Below are positions 1 to 12,279 of a DNA stretch of 64,000 nt, one piece after another (the stretch's first letter is position 1; each line of letters starts with the position of its first letter). The notes beneath the pieces are model-generated. The model was not told where the DNA came from. It was given only the letters and a program-made list of their open reading frames with translations, and did no database searches. Source of the stretch: Symsagittifera roscoffensis. Taxonomy: Eukaryota > Xenacoelomorpha > Acoela > Convolutidae. The position numbers and the translations under genes were made by a program. The stretch spans positions 33,851,679 to 33,915,678 of the forward strand of contig NC_087065.1 in NCBI RefSeq assembly GCF_963678635.1, in the 5' to 3' direction.

Positions 1-62
1 ACTCATATTCAAACCATCTTAAATCACCATTGCTCGCGTGAAGTCACATGTGAACACAACTT

Positions 63-598
63 AACAAGACTGCTCGTATCATGGCGAAGCCCTGAATGTT
101 CCGACTGCCTTTTAAGGTTTATGGAGCAGTATTAACGTTAAAAAATTCAATGAAATAAAGCAAAATGAAAAAAAAAATTCTAAAATTTGAAATTTTTAAA
201 ATAAAAATCATCCCCCCACAAGCCATATAAAGTACAAAAGGATAGATTTCGCTCCTTGTAACAAACCAATTATGGCAAATAGGCTTCTTTTAACCAATTT
301 GGAACAATTTCTAAGATGGATTAACTCTCCGCTTGCGCGTTAATAACGCGAAATATATCGCGCGTTAATTGTCCCAAGTTGGCCAAAATGGCAATCTTTA
401 AACCCCCGTAACTTTCCGAAAAATGATCACAGGTGAAATATCTTTTCAAATTCGAGCTCAAGACAACAATACCTTTCGAATGATATAAAAATACTCCGTC
501 AAAAATGGCTAGTTAAAAAGTCGAAATTTGTCTGAAGAAAAAAAAAACCCACCCCGAGCACAAATATTCCGTTACTTTCGTACCGAAAGTCGGAACAA
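63..598 (-). mobile_element. Helentron-like non-autonomous element (HINE/DINE-type), copy 1
   Basis: Read on the minus strand the copy starts GTTCCGAC followed by a hairpin of the form ACTTTCG-loop-CGAAAGT. It ends with the inverted copy AGTCGGAAC, a second stem-loop, and the terminus GAGCAGTCTTG followed by T. Short subterminal inverted repeats, a 3' hairpin placed just inside the end and insertion between two T are known features of Helentron-associated elements. About 536 bp, no coding capacity. The 3' hairpin has one change here compared with the copy at 5865. Confidence 0.75.
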
Positions 599-1873
599 TA
601 ATATGTACTTCCAATTACTTCTGAATTGAAACAGTTTTTGTGTCGTATACATGGAACAGTGTGCAAAACAACAATTAAAGCATGCTTTTTAAAGCCCTAA
701 AACTAAAGTTGGTCAGTTTGCATTGAAAACAAGTGATGAAGAGAAAGAGCTGGAAACATCAATAGAAGCAAACTCAATGACATCAAACAAATCCGAGAGA
801 GAAAATGAACAAATGATTGTTGTTTTTTTTTTGCCTCGAGGTGGCGCTTATTTTTGCATGTAAAGAATCGAACTCGGCAGCATTTTTGTATAGCTTTACC
901 TTTTTGTTCCATTTCAAATCAAATAGCCTCAACTTTTCAATTGTTCGACTAGCAAGCAGAGTGCTTTTAATTTGAAAGCCATATAATTAATTGATATCAG
1001 GTGAGCACATTTAAGTACAAAGGTCTGAGGAGGGAAGTAAAAAGAACTTGTCAGTAAAAGTCAGACCAAAGAGATAGATAAGCGCGGAAGTGCCAATTCC
1101 AAAAAAAACTTATTAGCCACTGAACGAAGTTCGACATCTAACTGAGATTTTTGAGTGGCAAGACTAAGGTTATTTATTAAAAATCTAGATTGCAACAAAT
1201 TTTTCCATAGAGCTAAATTTTGTAAGATCATTGACACAACTTCCCAGCTAAAAATGATTAAACCTTTTCATGCAGGAAAGTGTTTGTTTTATCTGTAGAA
1301 TACAGATTTTTTTAAAATTTTTTAAAGAAAAAGGTGCAGTAATTGGTAACTGTAACCTAACACTGAACTCAATGGTCATTTCTTTCTCAGCATATGAACT
1401 GGATGTTTAGATGTGAATCAGTTTGCACGAGAAAAGAAGAATTGAAAACTGGGTAAGAATGAGAGGGTTAAAATGAAGTGGGCTTGTGTGGGGGAGTTAG
1501 GCGGGTGACAGGTTTCGAGGCTCCTCCGTGTCAACATTCCCCGCAGATATTGACACGTGCCTCTTAACTGAGTTGTTCACGTCTATTGACAACCACCAAC
1601 CAACCGGGGCTCCTCGTCATTTTCTCACTCGTCCTCCATCTACTTTCCTATTTCTTTACTTTTCTCTTTTGTTCAGTCTTTCAAAAGCGATATGGTTATT
1701 CTGTTCATGTTATAAAACTATTTTGAAAGTTTTCATTCACGTGGAAATTTCAAATAATGAAAAAAAAAAACGCAATGAAAAACATTTAGAACACCTGGTG
1801 TGTCAAGGTAGACTTTGTGGATGCATCGAACTGTTTATAAGGAAATTAAACAATCAGCAGTGTAGTGCTGATT

Positions 1874-2475
1874 TAAATTATCCGGACAAAAAGAACAAAA
1901 TTTGAAATTTAAATCGCATTTTTCTCAAATTGGGTTAATATTAGACAAAAAGTGAAGAGCACAAAAATTGCTTAGAAATTCATCAAAATTAATATGGCGG
2001 GTCTGCGAAACTCTTAACCAAACTTTCACCCCAAATATGGGTCATTTAGGTTTTTGAATTAATCAAAAGTTACGCTGAAACTAACGAGTTAATTGATGAG
2101 AAGAGTATCAAAAGAAGCCTTTTGCACAGTCCAACAAAGTTCAAGAAGAGTTAAATTTCCAAAAAACTGTATAAGAGAATATAATTTTGGTTGAGAGCCA
2201 AAATGTCATTTTAATCATATTTTGGAAGTTAAACCCTTCTAGAACTTTGTTGGACTGTGTGAGAGGCTTCTTTTGGAATAATTTTCCCGCCAATTGGCCC
2301 TATTTTGGGTAAAACTTTGATTGAGCTTTTTGGAGAAAAACTGCACCATTTTATTTGAAAATCTGGTGAAATTCTAAGCAATTTTTGTTTTCTTCACTTT
2401 TTGTTTAATCTTAACCCAATTTGAGAAAAAAAAGCATTTGAGTTTTCGAATATGATTCTTTGTCCGGTTAATTTA
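1874..2475. mobile_element. long foldback (inverted-repeat) element
   Basis: Two imperfect arms of roughly 270 bp read as reverse complements around a short centre near 2170-2200. Outer pair: ATCCGGACAAA near 1878 against TTTGTCCGG near 2458. Further in, a run around CTCAAATTGGGTTAA pairs with TTAACCCAATTTGAG, and GCACAGTCCAACAAAG pairs with CTTTGTTGGACTGTG. No ORF. A MITE or foldback transposon with no obvious relative elsewhere in the window; flanks are T/A-rich so a target duplication cannot be called. Confidence 0.75.
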
Positions 2476-4661
2476 TAGCTTATGCCAAATGGTTGGCAAT
2501 ATCTTTTACGGCCAACGAATCTAAACTAAATTGATTAACCTAAGACTGCTCAGTTTGAAGTCGAACTTCATTTTATTACTGATTTTCACACATAAAAACG
2601 GTTTTCAAAAAATGTTTAACCAATGTTACTGATTAACCAAAAATGTTATTGTTTTTGACCAATTAAATTACTCAAGGTCATCAACATTGCCAACAATTTG
2701 CACTATAACAAATCACTGTACAACTTCTAGCCACTCTTTATGCAAAACAAAAAAAGGGCAATTGATTTTTTCTATATCAAAATGGCTGTTTTGACAGATG
2801 ACTGAGAATGGAGTAAATTGACAGGCAATAGAAGATGAAGTAACAGTGGAAATGATGCATTTAAGTCAACTACTCATATCCAGATGTTATTTCGACCGCA
2901 AATCAAATGAACTCAAAACTAACAGGACAAGTATACGCGCACGAGTTTTACTTTTTATTCAATTATCACAACTTTTGCAGTTTTCGTGCTTAGTTCATTT
3001 CGGGCTTCATCTGTAATAATATTGAAGGTTTAAGTCCTCTTTGTGAAAAGCCAGAATGAAATGTGAATTCCACCATTACGTTACGATTTGTCAAAATCAA
3101 GAAAACAAAACTGAAGTTTCCACTTTTTGAGGAGCTATATGTAATTAGTGACACAATCATCGCATACTTTTATGTCTTATTTTTCAATTAACTTTGACTC
3201 GCACGCATTTTACGATTAAGGGTAACGGAAATGATAAAACTTTTTTTTTCAAGTAGACTAGATGTGTTAGGTGGTGATGATAGGACTGATTTTACATGTG
3301 AGTTATGCAGGGATAAGATCACACTTGACGTACATGCAGGGTTAATGTGACCATGATTAATACTACAAGTAGCCGCACAATTACGTAACAATACAACACT
3401 GAGACACTGCAGGGTAAATTATTCAACACCAATGCCATTCAACTCATCATCGTCATCATCATCTCAAACTAGCATTTTATTTCACTTACTCCTCGCTATA
3501 ACATCAACCCCTTCGATAAATCACTCTATTTGTCAAAACATTCATTACCTTTTAGTTTTTTTATTTCACCAAAAATGTTAATTTTTAATCAACATGTACG
3601 ATTAAAAATAAGACAAAAATCGAATGTTTCGTGTTTGATCATTCGAAGATTAACTTAACAACGTCGTAAAACTCAACTTCAAATCGAACGCACGAATGTT
3701 TATCCCGGGTAGTTTCAAATTCAAGTTTGTTCAGCCACCGGTCAAGTGTACTAGATCACGCCACTTGACCTTGCCAATCTTCACGATTTAGTGCCACGGT
3801 TCAAACCAAAGTTCCAATAATTGTTTATATTGATTTCCTAAGCCCAGAACTAGCGTTTGCCCCAGGGTTTCAATATCCTCTGCAGAACCTAATCCCAGTA
3901 GAAAACCATGTATCGTGTGGTTTGGATTGCGACGTCAATTTTAACAAAGGGTGAGAGCATTTGTTTCGACCGGTATCAAATTAGCTCGAAACTTGACGGG
4001 GGCTTACTCGGAATAGGAAGCAACCCTCTGCCCCAAAAATAGAGGGAAGTTTGAAAAGCGATTGAAGCGACAGACTTAACAACTATGTTAAACTAGACAT
4101 TGCCCTTTTCAGTAATGATCAGATCTATATATCACTTTTATCGGACGGATCATAAAAAGATCCGGTTCTAAAATTAGTAACTTAAAGTGCAGATGATTTC
4201 AATTGAAAAGAAGTTCTAGAATTGCTGTGTTGTAAGCATTATTGTTGCCATGATGTTTTAGGAAAATAATAAGTAAGGTTGAGTTCTAGTTTTCAGATTA
4301 CGTTATCTCATGATTTAGTGTCACTTACTGATGGATTTTTCCCCTGCAAGGCAGAAATCATTTGAAAAGAAGTCACAATCGAGCCAGAACTTACAAACAT
4401 TTGGTTTGTTTCTAGACAATTCGTATCGATTTTGTGTCTGCTGGATATCACTACTCTTTCATTCCGGTCATGTTGGTTGACATTCGAGATAAAGTGATCG
4501 AATTTCATTTGGGGCGGGAGATGAAAAATGGGTTATGTATTGAAAGGTAATGCACGATGAACAATCATTGATTTGGCAATTTATCTAGTTGAATTTTGAA
4601 ATCGGTTATTTTATTTTAAAACGCTTTCCCTTGTTGAAAGTTACTGGAAAAAAACACATAC

Positions 4662-4709
4662 CTGTTCGACTTGTTTTCCTGTCACTTTCAGGAGAGATCC
4701 TTCGTAGCC
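4662..4709 (-). CDS. couch potato/RBPMS-family gene, exon 3 (RRM beta2), 16 codons
   Basis: Seen: a pyrimidine-rich tract ending TTTTAG (AG at 4711-4710), then 48 nt encoding GYEGSLLKVTGKQVEQ, then the donor GTATGT at 4661-4656. Family knowledge: the segment following FRAYK/FRPFK in RBPMS and couch potato is GYEGSL(I/L)K(L/V)T, so this is the direct continuation of exon 2 across a 7.3-kb intron. The family exon normally ends at about SKQ; here three more residues (VEQ) precede the strong donor. A weaker in-frame GT lies 9 nt upstream (after GKQ), so two donors may be used. The rest of the RRM (the PVGFV-type RNP1 strand onward) was sought by eye between 1 and 4660 and not found, so it is presumably outside the window. 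Confidence 0.93.
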
Positions 4710-5864
4710 CTAAAACAAAACAGAAAGAAATGAGTAACCAATATCTGAGGGATAGTTTCAAACAAGGAAATAATTTGATTAAAAATACAAATGCATAGTA
4801 AAAATAGGCTCAAAATGTTATTCTTGCTTCACATATAGCCTAATAAAATATTTGACTTTCTATTCTGGGATCAATGGGAAAATATTCGAGAACTGAAGTT
4901 CATTTGAAAGCAGCCTTGGGCTATTATTCGACGCCAAAGAGACAAGGTTATTCGATCAGTTAATTTGAAGCTTCACTGATCAAGAACAATTGCTTTACTC
5001 GCAGGCTGAATTCATTTTTGACTCATGATCTAGAGAAAGTACAATCTATTTCTAACAAAATGGTCAAAAATCCTAAATAAACTTAATGTGAAAACTTGAT
5101 TAATGGCCATTAATGGAAAATTTGAGAAGTTTTGACTGCCAAATCTATACATAAAATTGTAGAAAAAATTTTGCGTGTGTGGTGTTTGTGGATGTGTGTT
5201 TGTGTGTGTGCCAATGACCGATTTCCTACTAGAAAAATTATCGCACGACCGTGAAATTTTACAAGCTTGTGTACGCGAACACAAGGAGTGCCCTGGGTTA
5301 TCTAGTTTTAGAATTTTTAAATTTCGACTAACTTCACTCATGAAAGGGCAAAAATGGGTTGGAAAATGGAGTTGTAAGACATCTATGTTTATTTTGAAAT
5401 TCATTTCCATTAAATATTTAGGATGGAGCACGGGCTTTTTTTTATAATTTGATTTAATTTCAATTTTATTTAAGACGCTCTAGAATTAATGTTACTGAAA
5501 GTTTCTGAAACAAGGAATTGAGATAAATGCTGAATTGTAGCTTATTAGAGTTTAAGAAAACTCGTAATCATCTCGCAACATGACTGTGCAACATCTTATT
5601 TCAATCATCTTTTATTTCAATAACTGGCACATGTATTCTTCAATTTTTTTACCTAATACCTTGTTTCATCATCTTTTTTTAAAATGCAGAAACAGGGCAA
5701 CTACCGGGGAACAAAATGTCTGTTCAATTGGAAAAATAACTGTATCTGAGAATGAAGAAAAGACTGTGGGACAAAAAAGCAAAAACAAATTTTGTATAAG
5801 AGTTAAAAAACGGCAAGAATTGAGTTATCTGGCCATGACTGAAACTTTTTGATAATTAAATTTT

Positions 5865-6327
5865 AACAAGACTGCTCGTATCAGGGCGAAGCCCTGAATG
5901 TTCCGACTGCCTTTTAAGGCTTATGGAGCAGTAATAACATTAAGAAATTAAAGATAAGAAAAAATCAAATGAAGTTTTTTTTTCTAAAATTTGAAATTTT
6001 TTATGAAAATCATCCCCCCACACGCCATACAAAGTAAAAAAGGATAGATTTCGCTCCTTGTAACAAATCGATTATGGTAAATAAGCTTCTTTTAACCAAT
6101 TTGGAACGATTTCTAAGACGGATTAACTCTCCGCTTACGCGTTAATAGCTCGAAATATATCGCGCGTTAATTGTCCCAAATTGGCCAAAATGGCAATCTT
6201 TAAACCCCCATAACTTTACGAAAAAAATGTCAAAAACGGCTAGTTAAAAAGTCGAAATTTGTCTGAAGAAAAAAAACCCACCCCGAGCACAAATATTCCG
6301 TTACTTTCGTATCGAAAGTCGGAACAA
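5865..6327 (-). mobile_element. Helentron-like non-autonomous element, copy 2
   Basis: Same family as 63-598, slightly shorter through an internal deletion. The 3' hairpin is perfect: CAGGGC-GAA-GCCCTG at about 5883-5897 (plus reading). The subterminal repeats GTTCCGAC and GTCGGAAC are intact and the flanks are T/A runs. No ORF of its own. Confidence 0.75.
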
Positions 6328-6342
6328 AAACAGCATTAATGG

Positions 6343-6718
6343 AAACAAGACTGCTCGCATCAGGGCAAAACCTTGAAAAATCCGATTGCCCTTTAATTGG
6401 TCTCGAAATATTTTTAAGGGTTAAAATTTGAGTCGTATTTGGAACTAGTAAGACCAATCAGCTTACTGCAGTTCAATTTGGAACAATTTTTTTCTGCGGA
6501 ATAATTCACCACGCGCAAGTAATTCACTTTCAGCGCCAAACTATCAAACGAGTCGTTTCGTTACACTCGTGTGAGTTAAGTATAATGGTGTGCGCATACA
6601 GCCGGGCGCACGAAGATAGGGGTCGATCCCCCGTGGACAAATAACCTTTTGGAAATTGCTTTGAAAAAATCACCCCGAGCATATATACTCCCCACTTTCG
6701 TTGAAAGTCGAAGCACAA
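6343..6718 (-). mobile_element. Helentron-like element, diverged copy adjacent to copy 2
   Basis: Begins 16 bp after the preceding copy, in the same orientation. The AACAAGACTGCTCG terminus, the CACCCCGAGC block and the GAAAGTCG end are recognisable, but the middle and the hairpin have decayed. This is an older subfamily. Confidence 0.6.
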
Positions 6719-9700
6719 ATAGTTTTCACTAGATAATTGATGGTGATATACTTTTCTAAGCCCCTGCAAATATCTGATAGATCAAACAAACTTAATGAAT
6801 AGCTACCGAATAATGTGAAATCATAATCCCAGAACAATGAAAGAGTTCAGTAAGCCAGTTTCCATTTTTAGAAAATAATTGCGTTCTACAGTAAATAGCC
6901 CTCGGTAATTTTTTAAGAAAAAAATTGCAAGAAAAACTCGGCCTAACTTTCACACGCATTTTGGGAGCTAACGGCTATCCCTGTTAAAACAATAATTTCA
7001 AAGGTTTGTATTCAAAAGAATTCAAAATAGGAAGACTCTTGAACCTGGTGTGTTTGATATTGGTTTGCTCAGTTTTCATTAAACTTGCCGTGATTAGCAG
7101 TTCAATTTCAGCTAGAAAATCAATTTTTAGTCCTGAATCAAAATCAAAAACTATCCGTGGAAATTTGATCTTTGCCCTGTTTTTTTTGGATCTTCGTAAT
7201 AATAAAGTTACTTTGATCATGGATGTTTCACTTTTTGGATGTTTGCCTGGTAGCCCTAAATTTGACCTTGTTTGTTATCCTCCCCCTATCCACTCCTAAC
7301 GATGTGATTTGTTGCTAAGTACAAAACTTGCATATGATTAACTGAATTAGTTCCTTATAAAAGGCGTTTCTTCCACAAGAGTTATCATTGTGGAAAAATG
7401 GTAAGAGAGATCCAAAAATTATTACGAATTGTCCATTTCAGGTAATGGTAAGAAAAAACAAATTTTACGTTATCATGTATGTCTATTACTTTTGTCTTGC
7501 AATTAAATTTATTTCACCCGGAAACCTGCTTTTGATTAATTCTCAATTCAAAACGAAACATGTGCGCCGCGTTTCATGGATCCATCGGATCAATTACAAT
7601 TTAATTTATGGTTCCTTGTCGAAACAACTCTAGTGACCATATGTGAATTGAATGAACTTCCTATTTTAATTAAAACCAGGCCAAGTTTTTCGGTTCTTTC
7701 AAGAATCGGCCATTAGTTTTCAGGCAAATTATAACAATTGCAGTTGATTCTGATATCAGTAATACAGTTACGCCCTAAAGTTCGCCCTAAATGTAACTTA
7801 ATCATAATCCGTTTTTATAGTTTTTCTTATTTATTGTTTCGAACTTATTCAGCCAAAAGATAGTTAAACCGTTTAAATCAGGGGCTACTGACCTTAAGCC
7901 ATGCGATTAAATTCAAATAGCTCAAATGCCTTTTAGTTTCAAATAACTCCAGTTGTATCAAACGGCAAAACGAAGTACCTTCCAGATCCGTTCTTAAATA
8001 ACTGTATCAATCAACCCACCATAAAATTTCAATTTCATTTAATTTTTCTATGTAAATTATAGATAGTGTCTTTAAAAAGCGACTCTAAAAAGCTAAAATA
8101 GACTTTAAGATTTAAATCTCCAGACGACATGAATTATCACAATGGTCCTAAGACATGGCAACAGTAACACATTTCGAAATGGACTAATTGATATTTTGTA
8201 AGTTCTGTATCAGAATCATTTTTAGCCCAAAATGTTTCTGTGAAGTTCATTCTGTGGGTCTAAATGGATCTTGGTGCCAAAATTTTTGAACAATTTATGT
8301 TTTTTTTTTCAATATTTCTGTTGTTAAATTATATCCTTTCAGTACGAAAGGTCAAGAGCTAACTGAATTACCTTATTTGTACAAGCTCATTAGTTGAACT
8401 AATTTTATCTTTCATGAACTCAGTTCAACTGTAATTTGGGCTTAAAGTTTTTCGCCGCTCACACAATTTCAAATATGTGGGCTGACAATTTCAAATATGC
8501 GCTCACAAATTGTCAAAAAAGCCAGCCATAACTTTATAATATTTGATTGCAAAAGCGATCGCATTTAAAATTGAACTTCGGATTTTGATGAACTTCGAGC
8601 ATTCAACTTCAGTCGAATTTGATAATTTGAACTAGTGAAAAACAAAAAACTTTTGACGCATTCAAAATTTTCAAAATTATAAGTTACAGCAAATATATTT
8701 GTTTTGAAAAAGAATTGTCAAAAACACTGCAGAAAATGGAGCTATTGAAAATGGTTTTCACATTTGAACAAAAGAAATGAATGGTTGCTCTTCGCATGTT
8801 TCTCTAGTTTCTTAATAAGGTACGCACTGAATTTATTGGAGAATTACAAATCAATAAAAATAATAGAAATGAGCAACTTTGAAAAGTATCACCCGCTTTT
8901 GCGAAATATCACAAGCACTCTGTAATAAAGAATGAAGCTGGTCTTGGAATCTGATCAATTAAAGCTTTAAAAAAACAAAGTCAAAAAAATGGCGGCTATT
9001 GGCATAAACTAAGTTCTCTTTCCAAGTCACAATTATTTTTCAAAAATATCATACAAAAACTATCGACTGCGGAAAAACGACAAGCGTCTGAATGAATATC
9101 AAGCGCTATTTTCGCTATTATATCAATATGCTTATTCAAATAATTTAGATGAAAAATTGCGCCCAATTTTACGAAACCAGAAACACCTTCAAAATCTTTC
9201 ATCATTCAGAAATGAGGCAACTTGTCATTGTATCTGGAGGGTACTGTACTGGCAAAATTCATTGAACGCATCATTAGTCGCCCTCAACTTCTACGGCCCG
9301 CCAGGAGTCAAGGTTCAAACGTTTTTGATTTCCGGCCTTGATGACATTTGGTTTAATTGGTTTTGCAGTGTGCATGCTTATTAACGCTGTTGATGATGCC
9401 TGCCAGATGATAATTACCAATCAAAAGCTCAGCAACGTCAGAAAATATAGGAGAAATGAAAAATGCAATGGTAAAAACTTTAGAAAAAAAACGTACCCTA
9501 AAGACTAGTTTTTAGGCACATGACATCAATCCAAATGTCTTAAAACCCACATCTCGTATTTGTCTAGAGAACAAAAGGTAGAGCTGGTGAAAAAATTTTA
9601 CTTAATTTGAAATCCGACAACCAGTAAAAACAGGTTTAATGGCTGAAACACTAATCAGTTTCAGGAACTAACTTAAGCTGATTTTTGAATAAAGAAAAAG

Positions 9701-10145
9701 AGGGGTAATATTGAATTTTTCAAATAATTTTTTTTCAATTAACTACGTTTTTCAATTAATTCCTTCAATTGATTTTACTTTTTGCCCTATCAATCGCATA
9801 TCCCTTCAACAAAAACAAATTTATCAAAAAATGGGTTGCTGCAAGCTAAAGTACGAGCTAGTAGCGCAAATCATTCTGAATACAGAAATTGAAGCTTTCT
9901 TTCAAAATGATTGTCTACTTTTTTTCAGAAATTTTTGCATCTCTGCGTTGTTGCTAAAGGTAACTGTCAGTATGCAACTGCCAACAGAAATGTTACTAAT
10001 GAAAAAAATAGATTGAAGGAATCCAAATTGAAGGAAAATAAATGACGGTTGTTTCCAGCATTTTTTGTATTGAAAGCTGAGTAGAAACTTTCTATATTTA
10101 TCATCAATTAAAAAAAGAATAATCGAAAATGTTTCTTGTTCTGAC

Positions 10146-10556
10146 CAGGGGCGGATCTAGGATTTTCTCGAGGGGGGGGGGGGGGCGGATTTTCAAACTT
10201 TTTTTTTTTAGGTCGGTCGACCAAATTGATTTTTCGAGCTCTCCCAAAGCATTGTTTTGACCCTATTTTGCCAAAATTTTCTGCGCCGCAGGCAAATTTT
10301 TGAAAAACACTTGAAAAAATTTAACAAAAAAATCGCGGTTTTTTGGCGCGCGCTCCCCCTCAGAAAATAGTTAATATTGGCGCCAAAGGCGCCCTTAGAA
10401 AAATTTTAGGGTCGGTAGGCCAAAAATGGATTCCTTAAAAAGTATCAAAGGGGGGACCCTTTGGGTCGGCAGGGGGTCGAATCCCTGAGGGGAAGGGGGC
10501 GTCCCCCCCGCCCCCCCTAAATCTGCCCCTCCGCCCCCCCCCTAAATCCGCCCCTG
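10146..10556 (+). mobile_element. hAT-type MITE, copy 1
   Basis: The terminal inverted repeat CAGGGGCGGAT...ATCCGCCCCTG is flanked by a perfect 8-bp target duplication GTTCTGAC (10138-10145 and 10557-10564), the hAT hallmark. 411 bp, with long G and C tracts at the ends and no transposase. The right end carries the TIR twice in slightly different form (10515-10530 and 10546-10556). Confidence 0.9.
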
Positions 10557-10565
10557 GTTCTGACC

Positions 10566-11215
10566 ATTAAAAAGGCGAAAAACTTTGTATTCGGGTGTGT
10601 TTTAATTTTTGTTCCGACGATTTGAAAAAAAAGGAGGAGCTTCGTATTCGGGTGTATTGTAGTTTTTTTTTGTTTTCCAAGCAAAATCAGGTACCACAAA
10701 AAAACATCGGAATGGGTCGAATAATATATCATATTAAAGCAATTCGAACAACAGTCGTGATTCGAACGACATTTGAAATTTGCAAAAACAACTCTCCCAA
10801 TGTAAAGAAAAAATTCTTCGTCTATTTTCAAGCGAGTTAACCAATCGAGTAACGTTTGTTATATAAAAATTACCAAATTAGTCTTAAAATTTCTTAATTT
10901 TACTCAAATAATTCAGTTTTGGAAGCCTACATTTAGCGTTTTTCTGGCAAAAAAAAAACAAACGCTCGAAGATATTTGAAACTTTTAGAGCAAAAAACTG
11001 AAAAAAAAAACATTTTAAAAACTTGAAAACATTTTTCATCTTTCTTGTTTAGTTTTTTTTGAAAAAATTGTAATAGTTCATGCTTAATTGACAAAATTTG
11101 CACGCGTATAAATAGTTATATCATCACACGACGTACAAGAAAAGACAACAACTTGAAAAAAATTGTGAGAATGAGGTCGGAGCATTCTGTGCTACTTGCA
11201 TAGCAACCGGTTATC
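10566..11215 (-). repeat. repeat family with a conserved WYLIL reading frame, copy 1
   Basis: On the minus strand, around 10680-10740, the sequence encodes NMIYYSTHSDVFLWYLILLGK; comparable segments occur at about 14400-14465, 14870-14935 and 57000-57055. The flanking ACACCCGAATAC block occurs twice here (about 10590 and 10640). The far end (about 11160-11215, around CTACTTGCATAGCAACCGG) resembles 14085-14140 in opposite orientation. Element boundaries are uncertain and the frame is broken elsewhere. Confidence 0.5.
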
Positions 11216-11986
11216 TTGTTTATTTTGTAAGGTGACAACCAACTCAAACTTTTTTGTGACAGTTGCGAGAACTTGACTTTATTGCGGATTGAATTAAATC
11301 ATTCTTTCAAAACAGACAACTAGTAGAAGCAGACTCAATAACAAAAACACTATCCTTTTCAGACTCTAAGTTTAGTCGACTGCTTGAACAATTAAACAAG
11401 AGTAACATTAAAGAAAATTTCGTGAGTTCAGGTGTTTGGTTAGATCCAAGTTTTTTGTCAGCTTTGAAAAAATAGCTTTGAGTTGATTTTGACAATTATT
11501 CTTGCAAATATGTTTGAGCAAATATATTTTCAGACTACAACTACAAATAGCTTAAAACAAAATTACCAAGAGGCTGCGCTACTATAAAGTAATTTTCTGA
11601 CAACAATATATGATGCTCTATTTCAAAGTAATTTTTCTAGTTGTTTTCAAACGTTTTTCTATAAAAATGCGGAAAAAGGTAATAACTTTTTTTTGCTCTT
11701 GAATAAGTAAAAAAAAGTACGCAAAAACATAAAATTTTGCCTTATATTGCTCTAAAAAACAGAAACATTTTTTCGAAATGAACCATAACTTAGAATTTGT
11801 AAGGAAAAATTCTGCCAAATTCGGTCATGCTCGGATAATATCCCGTAAAGTCGAACTTTAAAAATTCACTGACGACAAAATTTACTACAATGATAATGAT
11901 AAATGCAGATACTTATCGTGGCACTAGAGCTAGAAGTAATATAATTAATTAGACTTGTACCGATAAATTGAAGAAGGATTACTGAC

Positions 11987-12064
11987 CTTGTATGCCCTGA
12001 AAAGAAGGTAGAGTTCTCTGGCCTTGGCATCCATCGGCAACCCACTTACAAAGAGAGTCCTCAC
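11987..12064 (-). CDS. couch potato/RBPMS-family gene, exon 2 (start of RRM: beta1, alpha1)
   Basis: Seen: a pyrimidine tract ending TTTCAG (acceptor AG at 12066-12065), then 78 nt encoding 26 residues that begin [14 protein letters not shown] and end LLFRAYK, then the donor GTCAGT at 11986-11981. Established: LFVSGL is the RNP2 strand of the RRM in the RBPMS/couch potato/MEC-8 family, and the following [11 protein letters not shown] is helix alpha1, nearly identical across these proteins. They bind CAC-containing RNA, usually as dimers, and act in splicing, mRNA localisation and neuronal or muscle development. Both ends are phase 0, so the exon accepts either leader (1A or 1B) and continues into GYEGSLL in exon 3. 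This is the strongest single piece of evidence for the gene. Confidence 0.96.
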
Positions 12065-12279
12065 CTGAAACAGAGAAAAAATTATTAGAAATCACTTAAC
12101 AAAAAACAGGAACATAAATACATTTTCAGACGGTATAATTGATTAGAGATTTAATTGAGATTCTAGATTATCTAAAATGGACACATGGATTCAGAGTGGT
12201 CGCAAACTAGAACTATTTTTATCAAACTTATGCGTTAGCTGCAAAATTTGAGGCTTAAATGTGAGATTTTCGTTATTAC
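12065..12279 (-). other. short intron between exon 1B and exon 2
   Basis: A 215-bp intron, donor GTAATA at 12279, acceptor TTTCAG at 12065. It is the only short intron seen in this gene; the same acceptor would be used from exon 1A after a 16.5-kb intron. Confidence 0.8.

Larger units (their letters stand above)
1..4661 (-). other. intron downstream of exon 3 (continues off the left edge)
   Basis: Begins with the donor GTATGT at 4661. It contains a Helentron-like copy (63-598) and a long foldback element (1874-2475). In 599-1873 and 2476-4661 I find no exon of the RRM gene, no RNA gene and no recognisable protein family; small open frames in this stretch look like chance frames. Confidence 0.6.
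4710..11986 (-). other. intron between exons 3 and 2
   Basis: Intron of about 7.3 kb bounded by GTCAGT (11986) and TTTTAG (4710). It holds Helentron-like copies (5865-6327, 6343-6718), a hAT MITE (10146-10556), one copy of the repeat with the conserved WYLIL reading frame (about 10566-11215) and a GT-rich patch (5170-5210). In 6719-10145 I see only AT-rich sequence with no supported gene; the small open frames there have no recognisable family and ordinary AT-rich composition. Confidence 0.8.

Noticed and set aside
5170-5447. Overlapping frames on both strands around the GT-rich patch as genes
   Set aside because: Both are open because of biased composition around the GT-rich patch; no motif and no splice context.
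7006-7299. 97-codon plus-strand frame starting with a hydrophobic segment
   Set aside because: No recognised family, opposite-strand frame equally open, intronic position, poor coding composition.
12235-12279. The 14 codons after DAQ as the natural end of exon 1B protein
   Set aside because: They follow a usable donor; splicing at 12279 joins in phase to the RRM exon. A truncated isoform without RRM is possible but not supported.
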